From Nocardioides ferulae (GTDB lineage Bacteria > Actinomycetota > Actinomycetes > Propionibacteriales > Nocardioidaceae), in the NCBI RefSeq assembly GCF_003660455.1, contig NZ_QZVR01000005.1, positions 62,001-126,000 on the forward strand: a DNA stretch of 64,000 nucleotides. The letters are read 5' to 3'. The notes under the pieces are model-generated. The model worked only from the letters and a program-made list of their open reading frames with translations, was not told where the DNA came from and did no database searches. The translations under genes and the position numbers were made by a program. Below are positions 13,473-22,314 of the stretch, one piece after another (positions within the stretch are counted from its first letter, which is position 1; every line of letters begins with the position of its first letter).

Positions 13473-15131
13473 ATGTCCACCCGGCCCTCCGCTGTCTCGG
13501 TCTCCGACCTTCACTTCACCTGGCCCGACGGGACACGCGTCTTCGCCGGCCTGTCGTTCACCGTCGACGCGGGTCGCGTCGGCTTGGTCGGCCGCAACGG
13601 TGCAGGGAAGTCGACCCTGCTACGGCTGCTGAGCGGCCGACTCCGCCCGCACCGGGGTTCGATCCGGTGTGCCGGCTCGCTCGGCTACCTGCCCCAGGAC
13701 CTCCCGCTGCGCCGCGACGCCCGTGTCGACGACGTGCTCGGGATCGCCGGCATCCGCCGGGCCCTCGCCGCCGCCGACTCCGGCGACGTCTCCGAGCCGG
13801 TCCTGGACACGATCGGCGACGCGTGGGACATCGAGCAACGAGCGCACACCCTGCTCGACCGTCTGGGGCTGGACTGCGATCTGGATCGGCGGCTCGGCGA
13901 GATGTCCGGGGGCGAAGCCGTCCTGCTCGGGTTGGCCGCCGAACTGCTGAACGAGCCCGACGTCCTGCTGCTCGATGAGCCGACCAACAACCTCGATCGG
14001 TCCGGACGAGCCCGGCTCGTCGAGGCCGTCCGGTCGTTCCGCGGGACTCTCATCGTGGTGAGCCACGACGAGCGGCTGCTCGAACACGTCGACGAGATCG
14101 GTGACCTGCACGACGGCCGGGTCGACTGGTACGGCGGCAACCTCTCGGCGTACCAGGAAGCGCTGGCTATGGAGCAGGAAGCGGCCGAACGGGCGGTCCG
14201 CGTCGCCGAGGCCGATGTACGACGTCAGCGGCGCGAGCTCGCTGCCGCCCACATCAAGCTCGACCGGCGCAAGCGCTACGGCCAGAAGATGTGGGACACC
14301 AAGCGTGAGCCGAAGATCGTCATGGGCGCCCGCAAGCGCGAGGCCCAGGTGTCCGCGAGCAAGCACCGCATCATGCACGAAGAGCGCCTCGCCACGGCGC
14401 GTGAACGACTCACCGAGGCCGAGGAGGGAGTCCGTGACGAAGCCGCGATCCGGATCGACCTGCCCGGCACCGCGTTGCCGGAAGGGCGCGTGGTGCTGCG
14501 CCTGGAGGACGTCGCGCTACGCAACGGTGCACGGGGGTCTCTCGAGGTGCGTGGCCCGGAGCGCATCGCACTCGTGGGAGCGAACGGCTCCGGCAAGAGC
14601 ACGCTCTTGCACACCATCGCGGGCGAGCTGGAGCCGACGTCCGGGGTGTGCGAGCTGTGCGTCCCGGCCAGGTTGCTGCCGCAACGGATCGATGTCCTCG
14701 ACGACGATCTGTCGGTGGTCGAGAACGTCGGACGATTCGCCCCCGCCTCGGACGAGAACCGCCGCAGGGCGCGGCTGGCCCGGTTCCACTTCCGCGGGCG
14801 CGCCGCAGACCAGCGGGCCGAGACCCTCTCCGGCGGAGAGAGGTTCCGCGCCGCGATGGCCGCACTGCTCCTGGCCGAGCCGACACCGCAGCTGCTGATG
14901 CTCGACGAACCGACCAACAACCTCGACCTCGCCAGCATCGACCAGCTCGTCAGCGCGCTGGAGAGCTTCCGCGGCGCGTTGCTCGTCGCCAGCCACGACG
15001 AGGCGTTCCTGCGGCGGCTCCACCTCACCCGCTACGTCGAGATGGCACCGGACCGGTTCACCCCGGCCCTGACCCCGCCGTCGTACCGCCCGGCGAGCGG
15101 CGGCCGCGGCCGACAAAGCCCCCGGCCGTAG
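13473..15131 (+). CDS. ABC-F family ATPase (ribosome protection or translation factor type)
   Basis: ABC-F proteins have two ABC ATPase domains and no membrane part; they bind the ribosome and either rescue translation or protect it from antibiotics. The 552-residue protein has Walker A GRNGAGKST (40-48), signature LGEMSGGE, Walker B LLLDEPTNNLD. A charged inter-domain linker (about 225-320, RRQRRELAAAHIKLDRRKRYG) follows, then the second Walker A GANGSGKST, LSGGE and LMLDEPTNNLD. CAGGAG precedes the ATG. A regulated promoter suggests inducible resistance rather than housekeeping, but substrate class cannot be read from sequence. Confidence 0.92.
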   Translation: MSTRPSAVSVSDLHFTWPDGTRVFAGLSFTVDAGRVGLVGRNGAGKSTLLRLLSGRLRPHRGSIRCAGSLGYLPQDLPLRRDARVDDVLGIAGIRRALAAADSGDVSEPVLDTIGDAWDIEQRAHTLLDRLGLDCDLDRRLGEMSGGEAVLLGLAAELLNEPDVLLLDEPTNNLDRSGRARLVEAVRSFRGTLIVVSHDERLLEHVDEIGDLHDGRVDWYGGNLSAYQEALAMEQEAAERAVRVAEADVRRQRRELAAAHIKLDRRKRYGQKMWDTKREPKIVMGARKREAQVSASKHRIMHEERLATARERLTEAEEGVRDEAAIRIDLPGTALPEGRVVLRLEDVALRNGARGSLEVRGPERIALVGANGSGKSTLLHTIAGELEPTSGVCELCVPARLLPQRIDVLDDDLSVVENVGRFAPASDENRRRARLARFHFRGRAADQRAETLSGGERFRAAMAALLLAEPTPQLLMLDEPTNNLDLASIDQLVSALESFRGALLVASHDEAFLRRLHLTRYVEMAPDRFTPALTPPSYRPASGGRGRQSPRP

Positions 15132-15202
15132 GGACTCACCCCACGACCGACCCCGACACGCTCAGGCGGGGCCGTCACCTCGTCCGACCTCGAAGGAGCT
15201 CC

Positions 15203-15814
15203 ATGACCCTGACAGACCAGCTTCACCACCTGATCGACCTCGGCCTTCCCGCCCTCGCCGACGTCACGTCGGCCGACCTCGCCGGATGGGTGGCCGAGGT
15301 GGACGGTGAGCCCGACGCGGTGCTGGCCGTGCACCCCACGCTGGTGCCCCCCAGCAGGCTCGCGCCCCTGCTCAGCAGGCAGGGCAAGCAGGGCTTCGTC
15401 GTCCACGACATGGCCGACCTCGACGACTTCCGCCCCACTCCGGACCTCGTGATCCCGGATCGGCCGCTGTACACACTGGGCGGCGTCGACCGCGGCGACG
15501 ACATGCTGAACTGGAGCCCCGAGGAGGCCGCTCCCGTGATCGCTCAGCGAGGGCGCACGCCGCTGACGATCAGCGAGGGCATCAGCTGGCTCCTCCAGCA
15601 GCCCGAGGCCCTCGAGCCGAACCGGTGCTTCATGTGCATCGGCTCGCGAAAGCCGAAGCCCAAGGGGTACGACGCCCGCACCCCGGCGCTGTGGATCAGC
15701 GGCGGCACCGGACACGACGGACCGGCCCGCAGGAACGCTCCGAAGGTCGGCTGGTGCTGGTGGCGCAACCGGCACACCTGGCTGGGATTCGCCTCGGCCA
15801 CCGGCCGCCGATGA
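15203..15814 (+). CDS. Uncharacterised protein, resembles DUF5701
   Basis: The 203-residue protein begins MTLTDQLHHLIDLGLPALAD and contains FVVHDMADLDDFRPTPDLVIP, YTLGGVDRGDDMLNWSPEEA, GRTPLTISEGISWLLQQPEAL, RCFMCIGSRKPKPKGYDARTPALWISGGTG and a C-terminal GWCWWRNRHTWLG. This pattern fits the actinobacterial DUF5701 family as I remember it; no function is known. No signal peptide or membrane segment. AAGGAG lies before the ATG. It follows the ABC-F gene by 71 nt on the same strand. Confidence 0.7.
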   Translation: MTLTDQLHHLIDLGLPALADVTSADLAGWVAEVDGEPDAVLAVHPTLVPPSRLAPLLSRQGKQGFVVHDMADLDDFRPTPDLVIPDRPLYTLGGVDRGDDMLNWSPEEAAPVIAQRGRTPLTISEGISWLLQQPEALEPNRCFMCIGSRKPKPKGYDARTPALWISGGTGHDGPARRNAPKVGWCWWRNRHTWLGFASATGRR

Positions 15815-15863
15815 CGACAAGGCGATGGAGGGCAAGGCGATGAAGACAGGGAGGGATACCACC

Positions 15864-16382
15864 ATGGCCGAGCGGTTCTCCGCGCGACGAACCGTACCCG
15901 CGCCACCACGGGCGATCTTCAAGGTCCTCACCGACCCGGACGGCCACGTCGCCATCGACTCCAGCGGCATGCTGCAAGGAGCGTCCGGCGTACCGGTCGA
16001 GCGAGTCGGCGACGCGTTCGTCGTCCACATGGACCGAGAGGCGCTCGGCGACCTGCCCATGGGCGCCTACGACGTCCGGGTCGTCATCACCCGCATCCAG
16101 CCGCCCGAGCGCGTCGAGTGGACCGTCGAAGGAACGATCAAGCCGCCGATCGGCCATGTGTACGGCTACGAGCTGGCCCCCCACCCCGACGGCTCCATCG
16201 TGACCTCCTACTGCGACTGGTCCGGCGCAGCCGACGAGTGGAAGCCCATCTTCCCCGTCATCGACGAGAAGGCGCTGCGGGCGTCCCTGGGACTCCTCGA
16301 GCGGGCCGTCCGGCGTGGCTACCCCACGCCGGCGGCCAGCCGTCTCCGCGCCGACAGCGAGGGCGACAGGGACCAGCAGTAG
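15864..16382 (+). CDS. SRPBCC-family (START-like) protein
   Basis: SRPBCC proteins form a helix-grip pocket for hydrophobic ligands. The 172-residue product starts AERFSARRTVPAPPRAIFKVLTDPDGHVAIDSSG, the typical N-terminal strand and helix. It continues with GAYDVRVVITRIQPPERVEWTVEG, a WSGAADEW segment and a C-terminal helix LRASLGLLERAVRRG. The start is the ATG at 15864, preceded by AGGGAGGGA; in-frame ATGs at 15825 and 15840 lack such a site. Ligand unknown. It is 49 nt after the DUF5701-like gene and probably co-transcribed. Confidence 0.8.
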   Translation: MAERFSARRTVPAPPRAIFKVLTDPDGHVAIDSSGMLQGASGVPVERVGDAFVVHMDREALGDLPMGAYDVRVVITRIQPPERVEWTVEGTIKPPIGHVYGYELAPHPDGSIVTSYCDWSGAADEWKPIFPVIDEKALRASLGLLERAVRRGYPTPAASRLRADSEGDRDQQ

Positions 16383-16690
16383 GGGGCTCCAGCCCGCGTG
16401 CCGGGCAGCCGACTTCGTCACCGCGGCCCGCGGCAGGCCCCTCGATCATGTCTGCGTCTCGTCAGCGACGCCGTCGACCGTCGAGGAGCCCAATCTCTTC
16501 CACACGGGACCGGTGTCCGCCTCCAGCGGCACCCTCCGGCACCGCAGATCAGACGGCGTCCATCCGTGCGGCAGACCTGCCCGACGGATCCCGAGGCCCG
16601 GATCCACCGCGTCGAGGAGGCCCTGCCATCGTTGGGGCAGCCAACGGCCGACGCGTACCGGATCTCCGTTCCATCCGGGAGGATCAGACC
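16383..16690. other. 308-nt gap, no gene seen
   Basis: All frames here give low-complexity Arg/Pro/Ser peptides with no domain. The right end carries GGGAGG, the ribosome binding site of the next gene. No convincing promoter, hairpin or repeat was found. Confidence 0.5.
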
Positions 16691-17782
16691 ATGCTCGGAC
16701 CCATCGCCACGGTGACCTGTCACGACGCCGATCGACCCGACCTGGCCGGCCGGCTGCGGAGCGCCGCCGCCGACCGTGGCCTCACCGGCTGGGTCACCGA
16801 GGCCGCGGGGAGCGACGGCACCGTCGCCGTCCTGGAGATCGCGGTCGGTGACCTCGGCCTCGGCCCGGTCGACGGCGGCGAGGGGTGGACGACTCTGTCG
16901 CGGCACCTCGGGAGCGTGCTCGACGAGGTCGCGCCGGCGATCGCCCTCGGCGCGTTCACGCCGGTCCTGGATCTCGACGAACCGGACGGGCTGATCGACG
17001 GGCGGCGATGGTGCAGCGGCCGCGTCGACCTCGCCCGGCTCGACGCCGACCAGACCGCGAGGTTCGACGCGCTCGCCGACCGACGGCTGGTCGAGGTGCG
17101 CGACGGTGCCGCGCGGTGGGCGACCCCGCCGGGCGTCCCGCTGGGAGCCGACCTGCTCGACGTGGCACCGCTGGAGCTCGCCGCGGCGACTTATCGAGCC
17201 TGGACCGGCGAGACGGCCGACCCCGCGCCGCCCCCGGACGACGTCGACGACGCGAACACCCCGGTGCTCTGGTGCTGGACCGACGGCGATGCCGCCCAGC
17301 TGGCCGCCGCGGTCGCAGCAGCCCTGCCCGACCACGGGGTCGACGACGAGCAGGAGTACGGCCCGCTCTCCCCGGTCGTCGTGACACCTCCCGTGAACGT
17401 CGTCGACCAGAGCGACCTCCTCGCCGCGCTACGGACGGCGGTGGCGGCCGGTGCCCCCGCCTGGGCGGGCCTGCTCCCCCGCGGCGGCGTCCTGCCCCCC
17501 GGGGTCGCGCCCGAGCTCCCCGAATCGGGCGTCGTCGACCACCTCTGGCTCAGTCGCGACTGGGCCGGCGACCTGCTCCCGACCGTCGCCGACGCCCTGG
17601 CCGGTGCCCCGACCGATGAGGTCGCCGGCGGCGTCCTGTTCGTCACCGGACCCGACCCGCGCGAGCCCGGCGCCGCGGAACTGGTCTGGCCCCCGATGGT
17701 GCGCTACGAGCGCCTGGTGGCTGCGGCCACGCTGCTGGGCCAGCGGCTGCGCGCCGACACCGAGAGACACGGGTCCGGCTAG
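16691..17782 (+). CDS. Hypothetical protein
   Basis: I do not recognise this 363-residue acidic protein. It starts MLGPIATVTCHDADRPDLAG and has two roughly similar alpha/beta halves: WVTEAAGSDGTVAVLEIAVGD in the first, and LLPRGGVLPPGVAPELPESG then VVDHLWLSRDWAGDLLPTVAD in the second. It ends VWPPMVRYERLVAAATLLGQ. No signal peptide or membrane segment is seen. GGGAGG lies 9 nt before the ATG. Its stop overlaps the stop of the convergent gene by 4 bp. Confidence 0.7.
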   Translation: MLGPIATVTCHDADRPDLAGRLRSAAADRGLTGWVTEAAGSDGTVAVLEIAVGDLGLGPVDGGEGWTTLSRHLGSVLDEVAPAIALGAFTPVLDLDEPDGLIDGRRWCSGRVDLARLDADQTARFDALADRRLVEVRDGAARWATPPGVPLGADLLDVAPLELAAATYRAWTGETADPAPPPDDVDDANTPVLWCWTDGDAAQLAAAVAAALPDHGVDDEQEYGPLSPVVVTPPVNVVDQSDLLAALRTAVAAGAPAWAGLLPRGGVLPPGVAPELPESGVVDHLWLSRDWAGDLLPTVADALAGAPTDEVAGGVLFVTGPDPREPGAAELVWPPMVRYERLVAAATLLGQRLRADTERHGSG

Positions 17783-18558
17783 CGCCGACGCCACCACGGA
17801 CGCCGCGGAGCGGGCTCGAGGCGGTGACCGAGGGAGCGCCGAAACGCCCGGAGCGCAGCGCGCTCGCCGGCGACCTCGACCGAGCCGACCGGATGCCCCT
17901 CGAGCCAGCGGAGCAGATCGTCGGCGGCGGCGGACACGGTGACCGACGCCGGACCCTCCTCCGCCGGCGCGATCGCCTCCCCGTCGCTGAACCGCACCCA
18001 CCACGACCGCCCGGAGTCCGCCGCCAGGAGCTGTGCGGGGGCGGGGTACCAGTGGACATCGGCCCCGGGGTCGCTCCAATGCACGAGGATCCGGTCGACG
18101 TAGTCGGTCGCCACCTCCGGGTGCAACGCAGGCACCGGGACGCCGCGGGCCTCGCCGGCCGCGATGGCCACGCAGATCGCCTCGTGGGCGAGCAGGCGCG
18201 CCACGTCATGGGAGGTGCCGGGACGGCCGAAGTAGTCCACCGGCAGGTCGGGGCCGACCTCCACCAGCAGCCGGGTCAGCCGATCCCGCACCCGCCCGAT
18301 TGCGCCGAGCACCTCGGCGTAGCCCGACGGCGGAGGGCCCGCCTCGAAGGCGCGCCAGTCGGACTCCGGGTGCTCGAGGAGCCACGCCCAGATCTCCAGC
18401 GTCGACAGGTGGTCCTGGGCGTGGCCGAGGGCGTCCGTGCCGTGGGGCGGCACCTTCGCGTCCGGCTGCAGCCCGCTGAGGGCGTCCAGGGCCGCGCGTC
18501 CGTGGCGGTCGAGCAGGTCGAGGTACTGCGTGAGTGGGAGGGTGTGAGGGGACGTCAC
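17779..18558 (-). CDS. Mycothiol-dependent maleylpyruvate isomerase-like (MDMPI/DinB-fold) protein
   Basis: This four-helix-bundle family includes mycothiol-dependent isomerases and transferases. The 259-residue protein shows QYLDLLDRHGRAALDALSGL, the metal-site helix TDALGHAQDHLSTLEIWAW, then DYFGRPGTSHDVARLLAHEAICVAIAAGEARG and the C-terminal domain with SDGEAIAPAEEGPASVTVSA and LRWLEGHP. The start is the GTG at 18558, 7 nt after a TAGGGT -10 box (leaderless). Mycothiol use would fit an actinobacterium. Substrate unknown. Confidence 0.65.
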   Translation of the reverse strand: MTSPHTLPLTQYLDLLDRHGRAALDALSGLQPDAKVPPHGTDALGHAQDHLSTLEIWAWLLEHPESDWRAFEAGPPPSGYAEVLGAIGRVRDRLTRLLVEVGPDLPVDYFGRPGTSHDVARLLAHEAICVAIAAGEARGVPVPALHPEVATDYVDRILVHWSDPGADVHWYPAPAQLLAADSGRSWWVRFSDGEAIAPAEEGPASVTVSAAADDLLRWLEGHPVGSVEVAGERAALRAFRRSLGHRLEPAPRRPWWRRR

Positions 18559-18716
18559 GCACCCGACCCTAGGCCGTGTCTGCCAAGTCCCGGCCGCCGC
18601 TCGCGGGGCGGCGCGATGCAGGCCACGGATACTGAGGACGCGGCCTGGGGGCACCCAACTCGGCGACCGGGTCAACAGCCCGGTTTCCCTCCGAGTGCGC
18701 AGGGCATGCTGTCGCC

Positions 18717-19319
18717 GTGAGCTCCCAAGTGCGCCTGCTCGTCGTCCTCCTCGCGTGCTCTTCGCTCATCTCAACGGTGGCCATCGCGGTGGCGGTGGTC
18801 GCCGGGGTCTCCGCCTGGCGCGACGACGACGACGAGCCCGCTCCGCGGATCGGCCGCGCGCTGGAGGTCGACGACCTGTGCGCCGCGGTCGAGCCGTTGG
18901 TCCCACGTGACCTCGACCTGGGCGAGGGCTCCTCCAGCACCGACACCGTCGACGGCAGACAGCGCGCCACCTGCACCGTGGGCAGCCCGGGGCGGGCCTG
19001 GCTCGAGGTGCGGGTCACCGGCTACGCGCTCCCGGAGGGTGACCCCCAGCAGACCCTCGACCAGCTGCTCGGCACCGCCTGCGATGCGCTCGAGCTGCAC
19101 TTCCCGGTCCGGTTCGACCGGAACGACGCCGGTTGCCACGGGCAGGACACCGAGGCCACCCTCCGGCCGAGGATCACCACCGCGAGTCGGGTCTCCGCGC
19201 TCCCGCACCTCGACGCGCTCGTGAGCGTGGCCCTCACCCAACGCGACCACCCGGTGCGCAACGCGGTCTACGTCTCGGCGATCAGCTACGGCCTGCTCGG
19301 CACCGACCTCGCCGGGTGA
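18717..19319 (+). CDS. Membrane-anchored hypothetical protein
   Basis: The 200-residue protein has one N-terminal transmembrane or signal segment (LLVVLLACSSLISTVAIAVAVVAGV, about 7-31) followed by an acidic turn (DDDDEP), so the remainder is outside the membrane. The exterior part contains four cysteines (DLCAAV, ATCTVG, TACDALE, AGCHGQ) likely to form two disulfides. This layout is common for actinobacterial lipoprotein-like or DUF3558-like extracellular domains, but I cannot assign a family. The start is the GTG at 18717. Confidence 0.65.
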   Translation: MSSQVRLLVVLLACSSLISTVAIAVAVVAGVSAWRDDDDEPAPRIGRALEVDDLCAAVEPLVPRDLDLGEGSSSTDTVDGRQRATCTVGSPGRAWLEVRVTGYALPEGDPQQTLDQLLGTACDALELHFPVRFDRNDAGCHGQDTEATLRPRITTASRVSALPHLDALVSVALTQRDHPVRNAVYVSAISYGLLGTDLAG

Positions 19320-19452
19320 CCGCCGCCGCAGCCACCGCGGACAGGTCATCCACCGAACGACACTTCGCTACGGTCGCCACATGGCGGGCACGCGTTGGCC
19401 GCCGGCGAGTCGGTCGTGGCCGCTCGCTGAAGGCCCCCGGTTTCTAGCCGGG

Positions 19453-19974
19453 TCAGACGCCGACCCGGGTGCTGCGCCGCTCGAGGAGGACCACGTCGCG
19501 CCACTGACCGGCCAGCGGGCCGTGGGCCATCCGTCCGACCCGGCGGCGGGTGCCGACCACCCGGAAGCCCGCGGCCGCGTGCAGGGCCAGGCTGGCGGAG
19601 TTCTCCGGGAAGACGCCGCTCTGGATCGTCCAGATCCCCGCGGCCTCCGTGGACGCCACGAGAGCATCGAGAAGCAGCCGGCCCACTCCCCTGCCGCGGG
19701 CGTCGGGGTCGACGTAGACGGAGTGCTCGACCACCCCGGCGTACACGCAGCGATCGGAGACCGGCACGGCCGCCGCCCAGCCGAGGACCCGTCCGCTGCC
19801 GTCGACGGCGACGTGGCGATGCCCGGGCAGGCGCGAGTCGTCGAACTCCGGCCAGGAGGGCGGCGCGGACTCGAAGGTCGCGTGGCCGGTGGCGATCCCG
19901 GCCGCGTAGATGGTCCCGACCGCCGGCCAGTCGGCAGCGGCGAGCGGACGGACGTCGAGGGCGGCGGACGGCAC
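19453..19974 (-). CDS. GNAT acetyltransferase, phosphinothricin acetyltransferase-like
   Basis: The 173-residue protein matches the Pat/Bar branch of GNATs: IYAAGIATGHATFESAPPSW near the start, GWAAAVPVSDRCVYAGVVEHSVYVDPDARGRGVGRLLLDAL (acetyl-CoA loop R-G-R-G-V-G), WTIQSGVFPENSASLALHAAAGFRVVG and GQWRDVVLLERR at the end. Homologues acetylate glutamate-analogue herbicides or free amino acids such as methionine derivatives. The GTG at 19974 is chosen for its strong GGAGG; an ATG at 20001 is also in frame. Confidence 0.85.
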   Translation of the reverse strand: MPSAALDVRPLAAADWPAVGTIYAAGIATGHATFESAPPSWPEFDDSRLPGHRHVAVDGSGRVLGWAAAVPVSDRCVYAGVVEHSVYVDPDARGRGVGRLLLDALVASTEAAGIWTIQSGVFPENSASLALHAAAGFRVVGTRRRVGRMAHGPLAGQWRDVVLLERRSTRVGV

Positions 19975-20030
19975 GGACCTATCCTCCCCTGGCGCGGCCA
20001 TGGCGCAGGAGCACCCGTGCGGTCGCCGGG

Positions 20031-20654
20031 TCAGGCCGGATCCGAAGCCTCCGAGTAGGGTCGCAGCGGGCCGGTGGCGGTGCTCCGCATCGCCGTCGCC
20101 AGGCGGGTCATCGAGCGGCCCGCCGCGAGCAGCGGCTCCGGGTCGCGCCGCGTGCGGCTGAGGATGAACGCGCCCTCGAGCGCCGCCAGGATCGCGGTGG
20201 CCAGGTCGCGGGCGGCCTCCGGATCGGAGACGATCGCCCGGCACCACGTGGACAGCCCCTCGATCCAGTCCGTGAAGACATCGGAGGTGGCCTGCCGCAG
20301 GGTCTCGTTGGTGCTGGCGACCTCGAGCGCCACCGTCGCGACCGGGCACGCATCTGCGTAGTCCGTGGCGACCAGGTCGGCCGCCGCCCGGTCGAACGCC
20401 CCGCCGAGCGATGCGATCGGGTCCTCCGCCGCCCCGAGTAGCCCCATCACATAGGCGCCGTACGCAGCGCCGCTGCTGCGAAGCGCGGCGTCCGCCAGGC
20501 CCTCCTTCCCGGCGAAGAAGTGGTAGATCGAGCCGACCCGCGAACGGGAGTCGGTCGCGATCTGCTGCAGCCCGGTCGCGGCGTACCCCTGCCGACGCAG
20601 CAGCGTCTGGGTCGCCGCCAGGATCCGGTCAGCCGTGCCGCCGGTCGAGTCCAT
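20031..20654 (-). CDS. TetR-family transcriptional regulator (LmrA/YxaF-like)
   Basis: The 207-residue protein has a TetR HTH (ADRILAATQTLLRRQGYAAT, GLQQIATDSRSRVGSIYHFF, GKEGLADAAL) and a C-terminal ligand domain with YADACPVATVALEVASTNETLR, the CPV..VALE pattern of the LmrA/YxaF branch. The ATG at 20654 has AGGGAAGGG upstream; two earlier ATGs lack this. It diverges from an NTF2-like gene, and the 100-nt space contains a near-perfect palindrome that is probably its operator. It likely represses itself and that neighbour. Confidence 0.9.
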   Translation of the reverse strand: MDSTGGTADRILAATQTLLRRQGYAATGLQQIATDSRSRVGSIYHFFAGKEGLADAALRSSGAAYGAYVMGLLGAAEDPIASLGGAFDRAAADLVATDYADACPVATVALEVASTNETLRQATSDVFTDWIEGLSTWCRAIVSDPEAARDLATAILAALEGAFILSRTRRDPEPLLAAGRSMTRLATAMRSTATGPLRPYSEASDPA

Positions 20655-20696
20655 CGCTGCCCTTCCCTGAGGTGCCTCGAGCATGGTAGGCCTGTC

Positions 20697-20712
20697 TTGA
20701 ACGATCATTCAA
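20697..20712. promoter_or_regulatory. TetR operator candidate
   Basis: TTGAACGATCATTCAA is palindromic with one mismatched pair (TTGAACGA against TCATTCAA). It lies 43 nt upstream of the TetR start and 43 nt upstream of the divergent NTF2-like gene. TTGA..TCAA symmetry around GATC is common for TetR-family operators. Confidence 0.6.
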
Positions 20713-20754
20713 ATCCCGGCCACGACGCCGTCGGGACGACCCACGGAGGACCCG

Positions 20755-21246
20755 ATGACCATCACGAGCCTGCTCACCGGAGCCGCGGTCGCCGTGGCCG
20801 CGCGTGCCGCCGTGCCCGCTCTGATCAGGGCGAAGCTGAACGGAGACGTGGTCCGCCTCGGCCGGGGCGACTATGGCCCGCTCCTCGCGGGCTACGCCGA
20901 GGACGCAACCCTCCACTTCCACGAGGGCGATCACCGATGGGAGGGCACCTATCGTGGGAAGGCCGCGATCGAGGTGTTCTTGAAGAACTTCGTCGCTGCC
21001 GGACTGACCGGTGAGATCGGCCGGGTCTGGGTCAGCGGCCCCCCCTGGGCCATGGAGATGTGCGTGCGGTTCGACGACGCCGCCCACGCACCCACGGGCG
21101 AACAGATCTACGCGAACCGCACGGTGCTGTGGGTGCGCACGCGCTGGGGTCGCATCGTCGAGCAGCGCGACTTCTACGAGGACACCCAGCGCATCCTCGA
21201 CCTCGACGCCCGGCTCACCGAGATGGGCGTGCCGGCGATCGCCTGA
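20755..21246 (+). CDS. NTF2-like/SnoaL-like protein
   Basis: The 163-residue protein has the SnoaL-type cone fold signature. A helix (LLTGAAVAVAARAAVPALIRAKLNG) is followed by GDYGPLLAGYAEDATLHFHEGDHRWEGTYRGKAAIEVFLKNFV, then VRFDDAAHAP and RTVLWVRTRWGRIVEQRDFYEDTQRI. The family includes isomerases, hydrolases and ligand-binding proteins; activity here is unknown. GGAGG lies before the ATG. It diverges from the TetR gene and is its probable target. Confidence 0.8.
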   Translation: MTITSLLTGAAVAVAARAAVPALIRAKLNGDVVRLGRGDYGPLLAGYAEDATLHFHEGDHRWEGTYRGKAAIEVFLKNFVAAGLTGEIGRVWVSGPPWAMEMCVRFDDAAHAPTGEQIYANRTVLWVRTRWGRIVEQRDFYEDTQRILDLDARLTEMGVPAIA

Positions 21247-21333
21247 CCCCGTCCGACGCCGGTGGCTCGATCGGCGCGTTCTCCTCAGACGTCGTCCGGG
21301 GAGGATCGGCCCGGCCGGGTGCTGAGCCAGCGC

Positions 21334-22122
21334 TCACCCGCTGCCGGTGGCGAGCCGCTGCACCTCGGCGTACGACGGGGCGGCCGGCAGCGGGGCTCCG
21401 TCGCGCACCGCGCGGGCGGCGGCGACGGCCTGGCCCAGCGCGGACCGGTAGAGCAGCGACCCGGTGCTGATCCGGGCCACGCCCAGCTCCGCGAGTCGGG
21501 TGCGGGGGATCGCCGGCGAGGCCAGCACGTTCAGCGGCGCCCCGACGGCAGCCGTGAGCGACTCGATCGTGGCCTCGTCGAGCGCACCCGGGACGAAGAC
21601 GCCGTCGGCACCGGCGTCGACGTAGCGACGGAGCCGGGCGATCGCCTCGCCGGGGTCGTGGTCGCCGACCCAGAACACGTCGGTGCGGGCGTTGACGAAG
21701 ACGCCGGGGGCGCGCTGCTTGACCGCGGCGATCCGGTGCGCGTGCCGATCGGGATCGATGAGGGCACCGTCGGTGGCGTCCTCGAGGTTGACCCCTGCGA
21801 CACCGAGGCCGACGACCAGGTCGGCCACGGCGCCGGGGTCGTCGCTGAAGCCGTCCTCGAGGTCGACGGTGAGGGGAACCCCGAGCCCGGCGGCGAGCAG
21901 CTCACCGGTGACCGCGAGCACGGCGTCGTGAGCGGCCCGGGTGGCGTCGGGCAGGCCGCGGGCGGCCGCGACGCCCAGACTGGTCGTGCCGACGGCGGGG
22001 AACCCCTCTGCCACCAGGGCGCGGGCGGATCCGACGTCCCAGGCGTTGGGCAGCACGAAGGGGTCGCCGGGCCGGTGCAGCTCGAAGAAGCCGGTGACCT
22101 CAGGGGGGTCGGTTGCGTCCAC
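21334..22122 (-). CDS. Isocitrate lyase/PEP mutase-family enzyme
   Basis: This TIM-barrel family makes or breaks C-C or C-P bonds in alpha-keto acids. The 262-residue protein has PFVLPNAWDVGSARALVAEGF, VGTTSLGVAAARGLPD, VPLTVDLEDGFSDDP, VNLEDATDGALI, VNARTDVFWVG and FVPGALDEATIESL, the standard order. It lacks the isocitrate-lyase KKCGH signature, so it is closer to oxaloacetate-decarboxylase or methylisocitrate-lyase-like relatives. The GTG at 22122 lies 7 nt after a TAGCGT -10 box (leaderless); another in-frame GTG at 22131 overlaps that box. Confidence 0.85.
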   Translation of the reverse strand: MDATDPPEVTGFFELHRPGDPFVLPNAWDVGSARALVAEGFPAVGTTSLGVAAARGLPDATRAAHDAVLAVTGELLAAGLGVPLTVDLEDGFSDDPGAVADLVVGLGVAGVNLEDATDGALIDPDRHAHRIAAVKQRAPGVFVNARTDVFWVGDHDPGEAIARLRRYVDAGADGVFVPGALDEATIESLTAAVGAPLNVLASPAIPRTRLAELGVARISTGSLLYRSALGQAVAAARAVRDGAPLPAAPSYAEVQRLATGSG

Positions 22123-22314
22123 GCTCGACACGCTAGGGCACGCCCATCCGGACCCTGCCCCAGGCAGAAGGCGACCGGGCGGAGACCATGTCGTGACAGC
22201 AAGACCGGCTCCTGCAGCCCGGCCAGCGTTGCTGAGGACCTCCAGTGGTCGTCGCCCAGCCACCGAGCCGGGCCGAGGACGACGGCCAGACCCCAGGGCT
22301 GGGAGGATCTCCGC

